The notes under the pieces were generated by a model, which saw nothing but the letters and a program-made list of their open reading frames with translations, was not told the origin of the DNA and ran no database searches. 40,087 nucleotides of DNA, taken from Acidobacteriota bacterium. GTDB lineage: Bacteria; Acidobacteriota; Terriglobia; Terriglobales; Acidobacteriaceae. A program made the translations under genes and the position numbers. The DNA is taken from the NCBI GenBank assembly GCA_021809235.1, contig JAKBAG010000002.1, positions 1 to 40,087 of the forward strand, given 5' to 3'. Below, in pieces: positions 25,221 through 32,803 of the stretch (its first letter is position 1; every line of letters begins with the position of its first letter).

Positions 25221-26423
25221 TTGGCAACATCAAGGAAGAAATCGCGTTTCTGGTTGTGGCTGGGGGCTGGAATCCTGCTTGTCATCGTGCTGGCCGGTGC
25301 AGGATTGGCACACTTGGCCGGGGGCAATCATATTGATCCAAACAAGCTGGCCAAGGTGACACGCGCTGACGTAACACGTTCCGTCGTGGCCACAGGGAAA
25401 ATCACCCCGATCACGCAGGTCGAGGTCAAGTCCAAAGCCTCCGGTATCGTGGAAAAGCTCTTTGTCGACATCAATGACCGCGTGCGCAAAGGGCAGCCCC
25501 TTGCGCAGCTCGACCAGCAGGAAATTGCTGCCCAGGTCTCCGCGCAGCGTGCGCAGCTTAGCGCAGCCAAGGCCAACATCGGCATCATCCAGGCAGACAT
25601 TCAGCAGGATCGTGTTACCGCGCAGGCGCCGGATCTGCCCATGTACAAGACCACCATGGAGCGCAACCAGGCCATGTTCAAGCAGGGTCTGGTTCCCCAG
25701 CAAACCCTCGACAACACCCGCCGCGATTACGAAGCTGAACTCAACAAGCGCAATGCCGCCCGCGCAGCTGTTCTGGTTGACCAGGCCAAGCTGAAGCAGG
25801 CCCAGGCTCAGGTGGCGCAGAATCAGGCCACGCTGGACCAGTTGCTCGAGCAGCTCAGCTACACCACAATCACGGCGCCTATGGATGGTGTTGTGCTCTC
25901 CCGCGACGTTGAGATCGGCGATGCCGTCAGCTCCATTCTCGTGCTCGGCTCCACGGCCACACTCGTCATGACGCTCGGCGATACCCATCAGGTCTACGTT
26001 AAGGGCAAGGTGGATGAGTCCGATATCGCTCACGTCTATCTTGGTCAACCGGCACGCATCAAGGTGGAAAGCTTCCGCAACCGCTACTTCGATGGCAAGG
26101 TGACAAAGATTTCGCCCATGGGCGTTGAAAAGGACAATGTCACCACCTTTGAAGTCCGCGTCTCCATCGACAATCCCAACGGCGAACTGAAGTCGCAGAT
26201 GACAGCCAATGCAGAAATTCTGCTCGGCGTGCACAAGAACGTACTCACTGTGCCGGAGAACGCCATCACCTACGACAACCAGAAGCAGGCCAGTGTCGAG
26301 GTGCCCGATCCACATCAGAAGTCCGGTATGCGCAAGGTGCCGGTCGTCGTCGGCCTCTCCAACGGATCGGTTACCGAAATCGTCAGCGGACTCAGAGATG
26401 GCGATACCGTCGTGCTGCAGTAA
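25221..26423 (+). CDS. Efflux-pump periplasmic adaptor (membrane fusion protein, HlyD/MacA-like)
   Basis: This 400-residue adaptor has an N-terminal membrane anchor (about residues 13-35), a barrel-sandwich half (ITPITQVEVKSKASGIVEKLFVDINDRVRKGQPLAQLD), a long alpha-helical hairpin rich in Ala/Gln (about 90-205), the closing half (TTITAPMDGVVLSRDVEIGDAV in part) and a beta-barrel domain. I choose TTG 25221 because GGAGG lies 6 bases before it; ATG 25206, five codons upstream, has no ribosome site. Such proteins link an inner-membrane ABC or RND pump to an outer-membrane channel. No pump or channel gene is adjacent, so it is an orphan here. Confidence 0.9.
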   Translation: MATSRKKSRFWLWLGAGILLVIVLAGAGLAHLAGGNHIDPNKLAKVTRADVTRSVVATGKITPITQVEVKSKASGIVEKLFVDINDRVRKGQPLAQLDQQEIAAQVSAQRAQLSAAKANIGIIQADIQQDRVTAQAPDLPMYKTTMERNQAMFKQGLVPQQTLDNTRRDYEAELNKRNAARAAVLVDQAKLKQAQAQVAQNQATLDQLLEQLSYTTITAPMDGVVLSRDVEIGDAVSSILVLGSTATLVMTLGDTHQVYVKGKVDESDIAHVYLGQPARIKVESFRNRYFDGKVTKISPMGVEKDNVTTFEVRVSIDNPNGELKSQMTANAEILLGVHKNVLTVPENAITYDNQKQASVEVPDPHQKSGMRKVPVVVGLSNGSVTEIVSGLRDGDTVVLQ

Positions 26424-26505
26424 AATCGCGGCGGATTCGTTCCATCCGTAACGGCAACGCAACGTCCTTAAACCTGAAAGTATGAACAGACTCCAGGAGC
26501 ACATC

Positions 26506-27375
26506 ATGATCGCAGGAATGCTCAAAACAGGAAGCTTTATTTTCGCTGTATCCGTACTCGCTTGCACTGCTCTGCCCGCACACGCGGATGCGCAGTTTGA
26601 ACGTACGCTGCACGTCGGTTCCGGTACCATGCTGCACATCACCACAGGTGCAGGGGATGTCCGCTTGTCCAAAGGCACGGCCAATACCATTCATGTGGTC
26701 GGCATCGTCAAGCGTGGCTGCGGCTGGGGCAACTGGGGAGAGCGGCCCACCGAATCTCAGGTGCAGGCCATTGCCAACAATCCGCCCATTGAGCAGACAG
26801 GCAATATCGTCTCCATTGGAGCGCACATGCACACCATGAACTGCCTCTTCATCCAGTACAGGATTGAAGCTCCCGCCGATGTTCAGCTCGAGGTCAGCAC
26901 CGGTTCCGGCGATATCACAGACAGCGGCGTAGGCCAGCAGTCCCACCTGCGCACCGGCTCCGGAGACATCCGTGCCACAGGTCTCATCAACGGATTCTCC
27001 GCCGGTACCGGCTCCGGCAATATCGTCATTGAATCCGGCGGAAGTGGCGATGTTCGCGCATCCACCGGCTCCGGCGACATCACCCTGCACAATCTCTCCG
27101 GCGGCCTGCGCGCCACCACCGGCTCCGGCAATCTCCACGTCTCCGGAACGCCCCGCACAGGCTGGTACCTCAGCACTGGCTCCGGCGATATCGGCCTCAT
27201 GCTGGGTTCCGCATCCTTCACGCTCGACGCGCACACTGGCTCCGGCGACATCCGCTGCAACGCAGGCAACATGTCGGAAGTGCAGTCCACACATCATGAC
27301 TTCCGTGCCCGGATCAGTGGCGGTGGTCCGACCGTTGAAGTCCACTCCGGAAGCGGCAACATCCATATCAACTGA
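26506..27375 (+). CDS. Exported DUF4097-type beta-repeat protein
   Basis: This 289-residue protein has a signal peptide (about 1-27, ending PAHADA). The rest is built of short repeats with the core TGSGD/N, spaced mostly 18-20 residues apart, consistent with the DUF4097 right-handed beta-helix family. Repeat cores begin at about 26899, 26953, 27007, 27064, 27118, 27175 and 27235, with degenerate copies at each end. Cysteines are few. I chose ATG 26506 because AGGAG sits 6 bases upstream; ATG 26482 is an alternative. Function is unknown; some relatives sit beside regulators of cell-envelope stress. It follows the adaptor gene by 82 bases and may share its transcript. Confidence 0.85.
   Translation: MIAGMLKTGSFIFAVSVLACTALPAHADAQFERTLHVGSGTMLHITTGAGDVRLSKGTANTIHVVGIVKRGCGWGNWGERPTESQVQAIANNPPIEQTGNIVSIGAHMHTMNCLFIQYRIEAPADVQLEVSTGSGDITDSGVGQQSHLRTGSGDIRATGLINGFSAGTGSGNIVIESGGSGDVRASTGSGDITLHNLSGGLRATTGSGNLHVSGTPRTGWYLSTGSGDIGLMLGSASFTLDAHTGSGDIRCNAGNMSEVQSTHHDFRARISGGGPTVEVHSGSGNIHIN
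26899..27249 (+). repeat. In-gene tandem repeats with a 54-60 base period
   Basis: Seven copies of a sequence close to ACCGGCTCCGGCGACATC recur at intervals of 54, 54, 57, 54, 57 and 60 bases. They are in frame and encode the T-G-S-G-D/N turns of the beta-helix. Conservation is strong at the DNA level around the turn and weak between copies. Confidence 0.85.
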
Positions 27376-27400
27376 TCGCCCTCCCCGAGCGATACCGTAG

Positions 27401-27437
27401 CAGCGGGCACCTGTCATACCAACGTGGGTGCCCGCTG
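27401..27437. terminator. Hairpin between the DUF4097 gene and the HAD phosphatase gene
   Basis: A perfect 11-base stem, CAGCGGGCACC (27401-27411) and GGTGCCCGCTG (27427-27437), encloses a 15-base loop. No T-run follows on either strand, so it may be a transcript-stabilising hairpin or a factor-dependent terminator rather than a standard one. Confidence 0.45.
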
Positions 27438-27472
27438 TGCAGCTTCCGGCCATCTCGATACACTGAAAGTGT

Positions 27473-28195
27473 ATGGTTCGTGTTCACCGGTCAACTCCCA
27501 TTCCCAATTTCAAGCTGCTTGTCTTTGATCTTGACGGAACCCTGATCGATTCCAGCAGGGATCTCTGCAACTCCGTCAACGCCACGCTCCAGCACTTTGG
27601 CCTGCGCCCGCTCGACGAGCCGGTCATTGCCAGCTTCATTGGCGACGGCGTCGGCATGCTCATCCGCCGCGCACTGCTCATCCCCGGAGAACTGCCCGAA
27701 TCCCTGCGCAACGATGAGGCCTTCTTTGCACAGGCACTCGACTACTTCCTCACCTGGTATCGCGCACACAAGCTCGACTTCACCCGTGCCTATGACGGTG
27801 TTCGGGAGTCACTCGCCGCCCTTACCTCCATCGCACAGCCTCCGGTCATGACCGTACTCACCAACAAGCCCGTTGGACCGGCCCGTGCCATCTGCGACGG
27901 CCTCGACCTGTCTCGCTTCTTTGCCGTGATTCACGGAGGAGACAGCTTCCCCACCAAAAAGCCTGATCCCGAAGGACTGCTCGCCCTCATGCAGCAGTTC
28001 GACGCCGCGCCTCAGTCCACGCTGATGATCGGCGACTCCGAGGTGGATATGCTCACGGCTCGCAATGCCGGCGTCTGGTCACTGGGCTGTAGCTACGGAC
28101 TATCGCCAGAAGGCATGCGCAGCGTTGGCCCGGACCTGGAGGTCGATCACGCCTCGGAATGGTTCCAGGCGCTCATGCCTGCACTTCACCGCTAG
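27473..28195 (+). CDS. gph: HAD-family phosphatase, phosphoglycolate phosphatase-like
   Basis: This 240-residue haloacid-dehalogenase hydrolase most resembles phosphoglycolate phosphatase, which removes 2-phosphoglycolate formed during DNA repair or oxygenase side reactions. Motif I is FDLDGTLIDS, with nucleophile D19 and acid/base D21. Motif II is in TVLTNKPVGPA, the motif III lysine is in PTKKPDPEGL, and motif IV is MIGDSEVDM. A helical cap domain lies at about 30-95. The ATG lacks a good ribosome site, so the true start could differ by a few codons. Exact substrate is uncertain, as this subfamily also contains pyrophosphatases and sugar phosphatases. Confidence 0.88.
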   Translation: MVRVHRSTPIPNFKLLVFDLDGTLIDSSRDLCNSVNATLQHFGLRPLDEPVIASFIGDGVGMLIRRALLIPGELPESLRNDEAFFAQALDYFLTWYRAHKLDFTRAYDGVRESLAALTSIAQPPVMTVLTNKPVGPARAICDGLDLSRFFAVIHGGDSFPTKKPDPEGLLALMQQFDAAPQSTLMIGDSEVDMLTARNAGVWSLGCSYGLSPEGMRSVGPDLEVDHASEWFQALMPALHR

Positions 28196-28227
28196 CAGGC
28201 CGCTGTCCGTCCAGCCCGAACCGTGCC

Positions 28228-28533
28228 TCATGCCCAATAGGAGATGCGCGACCCGACCGGCAATCCCTGACTTTTTCCACCCTCCGCCGCCACATCGACC
28301 ACACCAGGCGGATCCGTGGAATTCGTTGTTGTCGCCGCAGGCTGCTCCTTGGCCTGGCTGCCGGAATCCCCCCGCCACGCGCTGGCCATCCAAAGGCTTT
28401 CGCTGTCCTGCGAGCCGGAATACACATCCTCCAGAATCCGCGGTCTGGGCGGTGCAGAGTCCGTCTGCACTTCGCCATGCCGCAGCGTCTGCTGGGCAGC
28501 ACCGGGTTGTGTTCGCATCGCAGCTACGCGCAT
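28228..28533 (-). CDS. Possible small hypothetical protein downstream of the hut operon
   Basis: This minus-strand frame encodes about 100 residues from ATG 28533 (MRVAAMRTQ), or 96 from ATG 28518. I recognise nothing in it. It is hydrophilic and rich in Ser, Gly, Ala, Pro and Gln (DVYSGSQDSESLWMAS, EQPAATTTNSTDPPG) and ends RISYWA. Its codon third positions are mostly G or C, like the surrounding genes, and overlapping frames on the same strand look unnatural. The frame is open to 28680, but that extension resembles non-coding sequence. The ribosome site is weak. It may be an exported, disordered or remnant protein. It fills most of the 481-base gap between the phosphatase and M20 genes; I see nothing else there. 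Confidence 0.4.
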   Translation of the reverse strand: MRVAAMRTQPGAAQQTLRHGEVQTDSAPPRPRILEDVYSGSQDSESLWMASAWRGDSGSQAKEQPAATTTNSTDPPGVVDVAAEGGKSQGLPVGSRISYWA

Positions 28534-28676
28534 CCTGCACCATCCAGTATTCCTGAAAACAGCGGTTACGCTGCATCGATCGAGCCATACCCGACGCTGG
28601 TTGGCGCCATGGTCGGCTTGCAATGGGAAAGGGCAACTATCTTGCCAAATCGCTGGATTGCAGGATGAGAAATCTC

Positions 28677-29813
28677 TCAAAAACCGGAACGAAGCAGATC
28701 AGCCAACGTGTGTGTCCACTCATCCAGCTCTGCCAACGGAATGCACTCCCGGTCGCTGTGTGCCGTGTGCATGTCACCGGGGCCAATCACCACCACTTCC
28801 CCGGCAATCCGCGCCACCCGTGTTGCCTCGGACCCAAAGCTGATGCCGGTGCGCGCACGGCCCGTCATCCCGCCCAGTCGCATGGCCAGGGCATCCTGTG
28901 TTGCCGGGGCAAAGCCTGGCTCATCGCGCAGCAGCTCCAGCATCATCGTCGTTCCGGGCAGGGATGATTCCATTGACTGCAGCAGGGCGCGGAGTCGATC
29001 CGGAACCGTGCCCTGCTGCTGGGCTGGCACCGCTCGCCACTCCACCAGAAACGAGCACTCCCCCGGAATCATGTTCTTCGCTGTGCCGCCAGTGATCGTG
29101 CCCACGTTGAAGCTCGTCGTTGGCGGATCAAACAGGGCATCCTGCAGCAGTGGTGGCAGGCCCGGCAGCACTTCATTGGCTCCTTGCAACACGCGCAGCA
29201 GCAGTGCAGCCGCTGCCGCAATCGCGGACCGGCCTTCGGCTGGAAATGCCGAGTGGGCTTCCCTGCCCCGCACCGTGACGCGTGCCAGCCCATAGCCCTT
29301 GCCGGCTACTGCTGGTTGCAGGCTCGTCGGCTCGCTTACAATCGCCCGCTCGATTCGCAGTTCTGGCCGCGCTGCCAGCAACTGCTCCATGCCCTTGCAG
29401 CCGATCTCCTCATCGGCCGTAAGCAGCAGTGCCACTGCCGGTGAAATCATCTGCTGCTGCCCTTGCGTGACCGCAGCCAGAAACGCCGCCAGCGCACCCT
29501 TCACGTCACAAGCACCCAGTCCGCGCGCCACCGTACCATCGCTCGTTAGCTGGCAGGCAGTCTCCCATCCCACCGCAGGCGGTACTGTATCCGTATGGCA
29601 CAGGAAACCCAGGTCAATCCCTGCCGAAGCCTTTGGAGGCCGGGCCAGCAGATTTATCTTCTCCACCCCGCCTGCATCGCGATACGGCAGACGCTCGCAC
29701 TGCCAACCCGGCGGCTCTAACTGCTGGCAAACCCACTCCACCAGCGGGCGGTTGCTCCGCGCAGAATCCGTGGGAATCCCCACCAGTGCATCCAGAATCT
29801 CCAGCGACGTCAC
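28677..29813 (-). CDS. M20 family metallohydrolase of the hut operon, possible N-formylglutamate deformylase
   Basis: This 378-residue zinc hydrolase of the M20/ArgE/DapE type removes acyl groups from amino acids. Metal-site motifs are CHTDTVP, GLGACDVKGALAAF, TADEEIG (with the catalytic Glu pair), VSEPTSL and a C-terminal THis-containing segment HTAHSDRECI. The central dimerisation domain (about 175-290) is present. By similarity alone it would be called acetylornithine deacetylase. However, it is the last gene of hutF-hutU-hutI and overlaps hutI as ATGA, and HutF yields N-formylglutamate, which needs a deformylase. No classical HutG is present, so a role as N-formylglutamate deformylase is the best inference. 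Confidence 0.85.
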   Translation of the reverse strand: MTSLEILDALVGIPTDSARSNRPLVEWVCQQLEPPGWQCERLPYRDAGGVEKINLLARPPKASAGIDLGFLCHTDTVPPAVGWETACQLTSDGTVARGLGACDVKGALAAFLAAVTQGQQQMISPAVALLLTADEEIGCKGMEQLLAARPELRIERAIVSEPTSLQPAVAGKGYGLARVTVRGREAHSAFPAEGRSAIAAAAALLLRVLQGANEVLPGLPPLLQDALFDPPTTSFNVGTITGGTAKNMIPGECSFLVEWRAVPAQQQGTVPDRLRALLQSMESSLPGTTMMLELLRDEPGFAPATQDALAMRLGGMTGRARTGISFGSEATRVARIAGEVVVIGPGDMHTAHSDRECIPLAELDEWTHTLADLLRSGF

Positions 29814-31102
29814 ACCGTCACCTCGCTGCCAACGACCTCGCGACCTGCCCGGAAGACGCGTGGCATCAGCGGCGCAGCTACAAAGTACGCCAGCTCGCGT
29901 ACGTCGGCAATCTCATACACCAGAAAATCTGCCACCATACCAGGCGCCAGCGCGCCAATTTCTCCGCCCATCCCCATGCTACATGCCGCATTGTGCGTTG
30001 CCGCCGTCAGAGCCTCGGCCGGAGTCATGCGCATCTGCAGGCAAGCCAGGGACAGCGTAAAGGCCATGGATGGTGCAGGCGAGGACCCCGGGTTGAAGTC
30101 CGTAGCCAGCACCACTCCCAGCCCGGTATCGATCATCTGCCGCGCTGGCGGATACTGGCTGCGTGACAGGCAGAAGACCGACGCTGGCAGCAGCACAGGC
30201 TGCACTCCGGCGCGTGCCAGCAGCGGCATCGTTGCCTCGTCCAACATCTCCAGATGGTCCGCCGTGGCCGCACCCAGTTCGGCTGCCAGCGCAGCGCCGG
30301 TCCCTGGCCGAAACTGCTCAGCATGGATACGCATACCCAGTCCCATTCCTGCTGCCGCCGTCAGCACCCGCTGCGCCTCGTCTACGGTAAATGCATGGTC
30401 GTCGCAGAAGACATCGCAGTACCGAGCCAGCTTCCCAGCCACCACCGCAGGTAGAATCTCCTCCACCACCAGCCGCAGATAGCCTGCGCGATCATCGGCA
30501 AACTCCTGCGGCACAGTATGCGCAGCCAGCACTGTCGGCACCACGCGCATCGTGCCTTCTGCCTCCAGCGTGGCCAGTGTGCGCAGCATGCGCAGCTCCG
30601 TCTCCAGATTCAGCCCATAGCCGGACTTGGCCTCAATCGTCGTCGTCCCGCCACGCTGCATCCACCGGCAATGGCGCCGAGCCGCCGCCAAAAGCTCCGC
30701 ATCGCTGGCGGCTCGTGTCTGCTGCACTGTCGAGTGGATGCCGCCGCCTGAGGCAGCAATCTGCTGGTAGGTGGCTCCGGCAATCCGCATCTCATACTCG
30801 CCGGCACGATTGCCCGCAAAAACCGCATGCGTATGCGCGTCCACAAACCCCGGTGTCACCAGACATCCGCCTGCATCTACGACGGTCGTCTCCGCATCCT
30901 GCCAGTCTGCTACCATCCCGCGCAGCTCGGCCCGCTGGCCTGCCGCATGAATGCGGCCATCAGCCACAAGCATCACGGCATCGGCAATCAGTCCCAGCTC
31001 CCGCATTGCCGCTCCGGTGCGAGGGCGGGTCGGCGCTCCAGGATTAGCCAGTGTTGCAAGCTGGCCTATGTTCTCCACGATCAGGCGATGGGTCTTCTGC
31101 AT
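29810..31102 (-). CDS. hutI: Imidazolonepropionase HutI
   Basis: This is the third enzyme of histidine degradation, hydrolysing 4-imidazolone-5-propionate to N-formimino-glutamate. The 430-residue amidohydrolase has the metal motif TPGFVDAHTHAVFAGNR near residue 90, KSGYGLNLETELRML, and later HAEQFRPGTG and DFNPGSSP. It is slightly longer than most HutI proteins, with an N-terminal beta-sandwich segment. It starts 6 bases after the hutU stop and overlaps the M20 gene by four bases, so it is tightly embedded in the operon. Confidence 0.95.
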   Translation of the reverse strand: MQKTHRLIVENIGQLATLANPGAPTRPRTGAAMRELGLIADAVMLVADGRIHAAGQRAELRGMVADWQDAETTVVDAGGCLVTPGFVDAHTHAVFAGNRAGEYEMRIAGATYQQIAASGGGIHSTVQQTRAASDAELLAAARRHCRWMQRGGTTTIEAKSGYGLNLETELRMLRTLATLEAEGTMRVVPTVLAAHTVPQEFADDRAGYLRLVVEEILPAVVAGKLARYCDVFCDDHAFTVDEAQRVLTAAAGMGLGMRIHAEQFRPGTGAALAAELGAATADHLEMLDEATMPLLARAGVQPVLLPASVFCLSRSQYPPARQMIDTGLGVVLATDFNPGSSPAPSMAFTLSLACLQMRMTPAEALTAATHNAACSMGMGGEIGALAPGMVADFLVYEIADVRELAYFVAAPLMPRVFRAGREVVGSEVTV

Positions 31103-31108
31103 CGATCC

Positions 31109-32767
31109 CTACTTCAGCATCGGCATGTGAATGCCGCGCTCGCGAACCGTCTGCTGTGCAATCGCATACCCGGCATCCGCATGCCGCACTACGCCCAGTC
31201 CAGGATCGTTGTTCAGCACCCGTTGCAGCCTGCGTCGTGCCTGTTCACTGCCATCGGCCACCGTCACCTGCCCGGCATGCAGTGAGTAGCCCATGCCCAC
31301 TCCGCCGCCATGGTGGAAGCTCACCCACGTCGCTCCGCTTGCCGTGTTCAGCAGAGCATTCAGCAGTGGCCAGTCAGCCACCGCATCCGATCCATCCAGC
31401 ATCCGCTCGGTCTCGCGATACGGGCTGGCCACCGAGCCGGTGTCCAGATGGTCGCGTCCTATGGCCACCGGTGCAGAAAGCTCGCCCTTGCGCACCAGCT
31501 CATTCATCGCCTCGCCCATCTCTGCCCTCTCGCCATAGCCCAGCCAGCAGATCCGCGCCGGCAGTCCCTGGTAGGCAAAGCGATTCCGCGCCAGCCTCAT
31601 CCAGCGTTGCAGAATCTCATTCTTTGGAAACAGATCCATGGCCAGCCGGTCCGTCCTATCAATGTCCGCCGGATCACCCGACAGAGCCACCCAGCGAAAC
31701 GGGCCGGAACCCTCGCAGAAAAGCGGACGAATATACTCCGGTACAAATCCCGGAATCGAAAAGGCAGCCGTGCATCCGGCATCGGCTGCAAAGCGCCGGA
31801 TGTTGTTGCCATAGTCGAAGGCAATCGCGCCATTGCGCTGCAGGTCCACCATTGCCTGCACGTGCCGGGCCATGGACTCGGTGGACAGCCGTGCATACTC
31901 CTGCGGATCGCGTTCCCGCAGTGCCGCCGCCTGCTCCAGCGAGTAGCCCAGCGGAATATAGCCATTCAGTGGATCATGCGCGCTTGTCTGGTCCGTCACC
32001 ACGTCCACCACCACGCCTCGCCGCACCATCTCCGGCAGCACCTCGGCGCAGTTGCCCACCAGCCCCACAGAGAGCGCACGACCCTCTCGCCGGGCAAGCT
32101 CGCAAAGCTGAAGCGCCTCGTCCAGCGAGTCCGTCACCTGGTCGCAATAGCGCGTCTCCACGCGCCGCGCTATCCGGCTGCGGTCGCAGTCGATCGCCAG
32201 CACCACGCCGTCGTTCAGCGTCACTGCCAGCGGCTGCGCGCCGCCCATGCCGCCCACCCCGCCGGTCACCACCAGCCTGCCCTTCAGCGTTCCGCCAAAG
32301 TGCCGATCCGCAAGCGCGGCAAAGGTCTGGAACGTGCCCTGCAGAATCCCCTGCGTGCCGATATAGATCCAGCTTCCAGCCGTCATCTGCCCATACATCA
32401 TCAGGCCCTTGCGATCCAGCTCATGAAAGTGGTCCCACGTTGCCCATTTGCCTACCAGATTCGAGTTGGCCAGAATCACGCGCGGAGCCATTTCATGCGT
32501 AGGAAACACGGCTACAGGCTTGCCCGACTGCACCAGCAGCGTCTCCTCATTGCCAAGCTGCTGCAGCTCGCGCACAATCGCATGGAAGCTTTCCCAGTTA
32601 CGCGCCGCGCGACCAATGCCGCCATAGACCACCAGATCCTCCGGCCGCTCGGCCACTTCCGGGTCCAGATTGTTCATCAGGCAGCGCATCGCCGCCTCCT
32701 GCTGCCATCCTTTGCAGTGCAGCGCGCTGCCCCGCGGGGCTCGAATCGTCTCCATCGCTATCGTCAT
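31109..32767 (-). CDS. hutU: Urocanate hydratase HutU
   Basis: This is the second enzyme of histidine degradation, adding water to urocanate to give imidazolonepropionate with a tightly bound NAD+ as electrophile. From ATG 32767 it has 552 residues, the usual length. Signatures are VYGGIGRAARNWES, the NAD-binding GGVGGMGGAQPLA, and VGLVGNCAEVLPEM, and the C-terminal half contains HHGGGVGMGYS. GAGGAG lies 5 bases before the chosen ATG; a GTG two codons upstream would leave no space for it. hutF ends 36 bases upstream. Confidence 0.97.
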   Translation of the reverse strand: MTIAMETIRAPRGSALHCKGWQQEAAMRCLMNNLDPEVAERPEDLVVYGGIGRAARNWESFHAIVRELQQLGNEETLLVQSGKPVAVFPTHEMAPRVILANSNLVGKWATWDHFHELDRKGLMMYGQMTAGSWIYIGTQGILQGTFQTFAALADRHFGGTLKGRLVVTGGVGGMGGAQPLAVTLNDGVVLAIDCDRSRIARRVETRYCDQVTDSLDEALQLCELARREGRALSVGLVGNCAEVLPEMVRRGVVVDVVTDQTSAHDPLNGYIPLGYSLEQAAALRERDPQEYARLSTESMARHVQAMVDLQRNGAIAFDYGNNIRRFAADAGCTAAFSIPGFVPEYIRPLFCEGSGPFRWVALSGDPADIDRTDRLAMDLFPKNEILQRWMRLARNRFAYQGLPARICWLGYGERAEMGEAMNELVRKGELSAPVAIGRDHLDTGSVASPYRETERMLDGSDAVADWPLLNALLNTASGATWVSFHHGGGVGMGYSLHAGQVTVADGSEQARRRLQRVLNNDPGLGVVRHADAGYAIAQQTVRERGIHMPMLK

Positions 32768-32803
32768 TGCCACTCCTCGTTCCCTGGAAATCCATTCCCG
32801 AAT

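Noticed and set aside
25230..26690. 486-codon minus-strand open frame opposite the periplasmic adaptor
   Set aside because: It is antisense to a well-supported adaptor gene and extends into the start of the next gene; there is no ribosome site and no domain.
26899..27249. Regularly spaced repeats considered as a CRISPR array
   Set aside because: The repeats are in frame within an exported protein, the intervals vary by whole codons, the spacers are related to each other, and no cas genes are present.
28316..28843. Plus-strand frame of 175 codons in the gap after the HAD phosphatase
   Set aside because: Cys/Arg/Ser-rich with no ribosome site, runs antisense into the M20 gene, and does not look like protein.
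28677..29813. M20 enzyme called simply ArgE (acetylornithine deacetylase)
   Set aside because: Operon context with hutF, hutU and hutI, including a 4-base overlap, argues for a role in histidine degradation; no arginine-synthesis genes are nearby.
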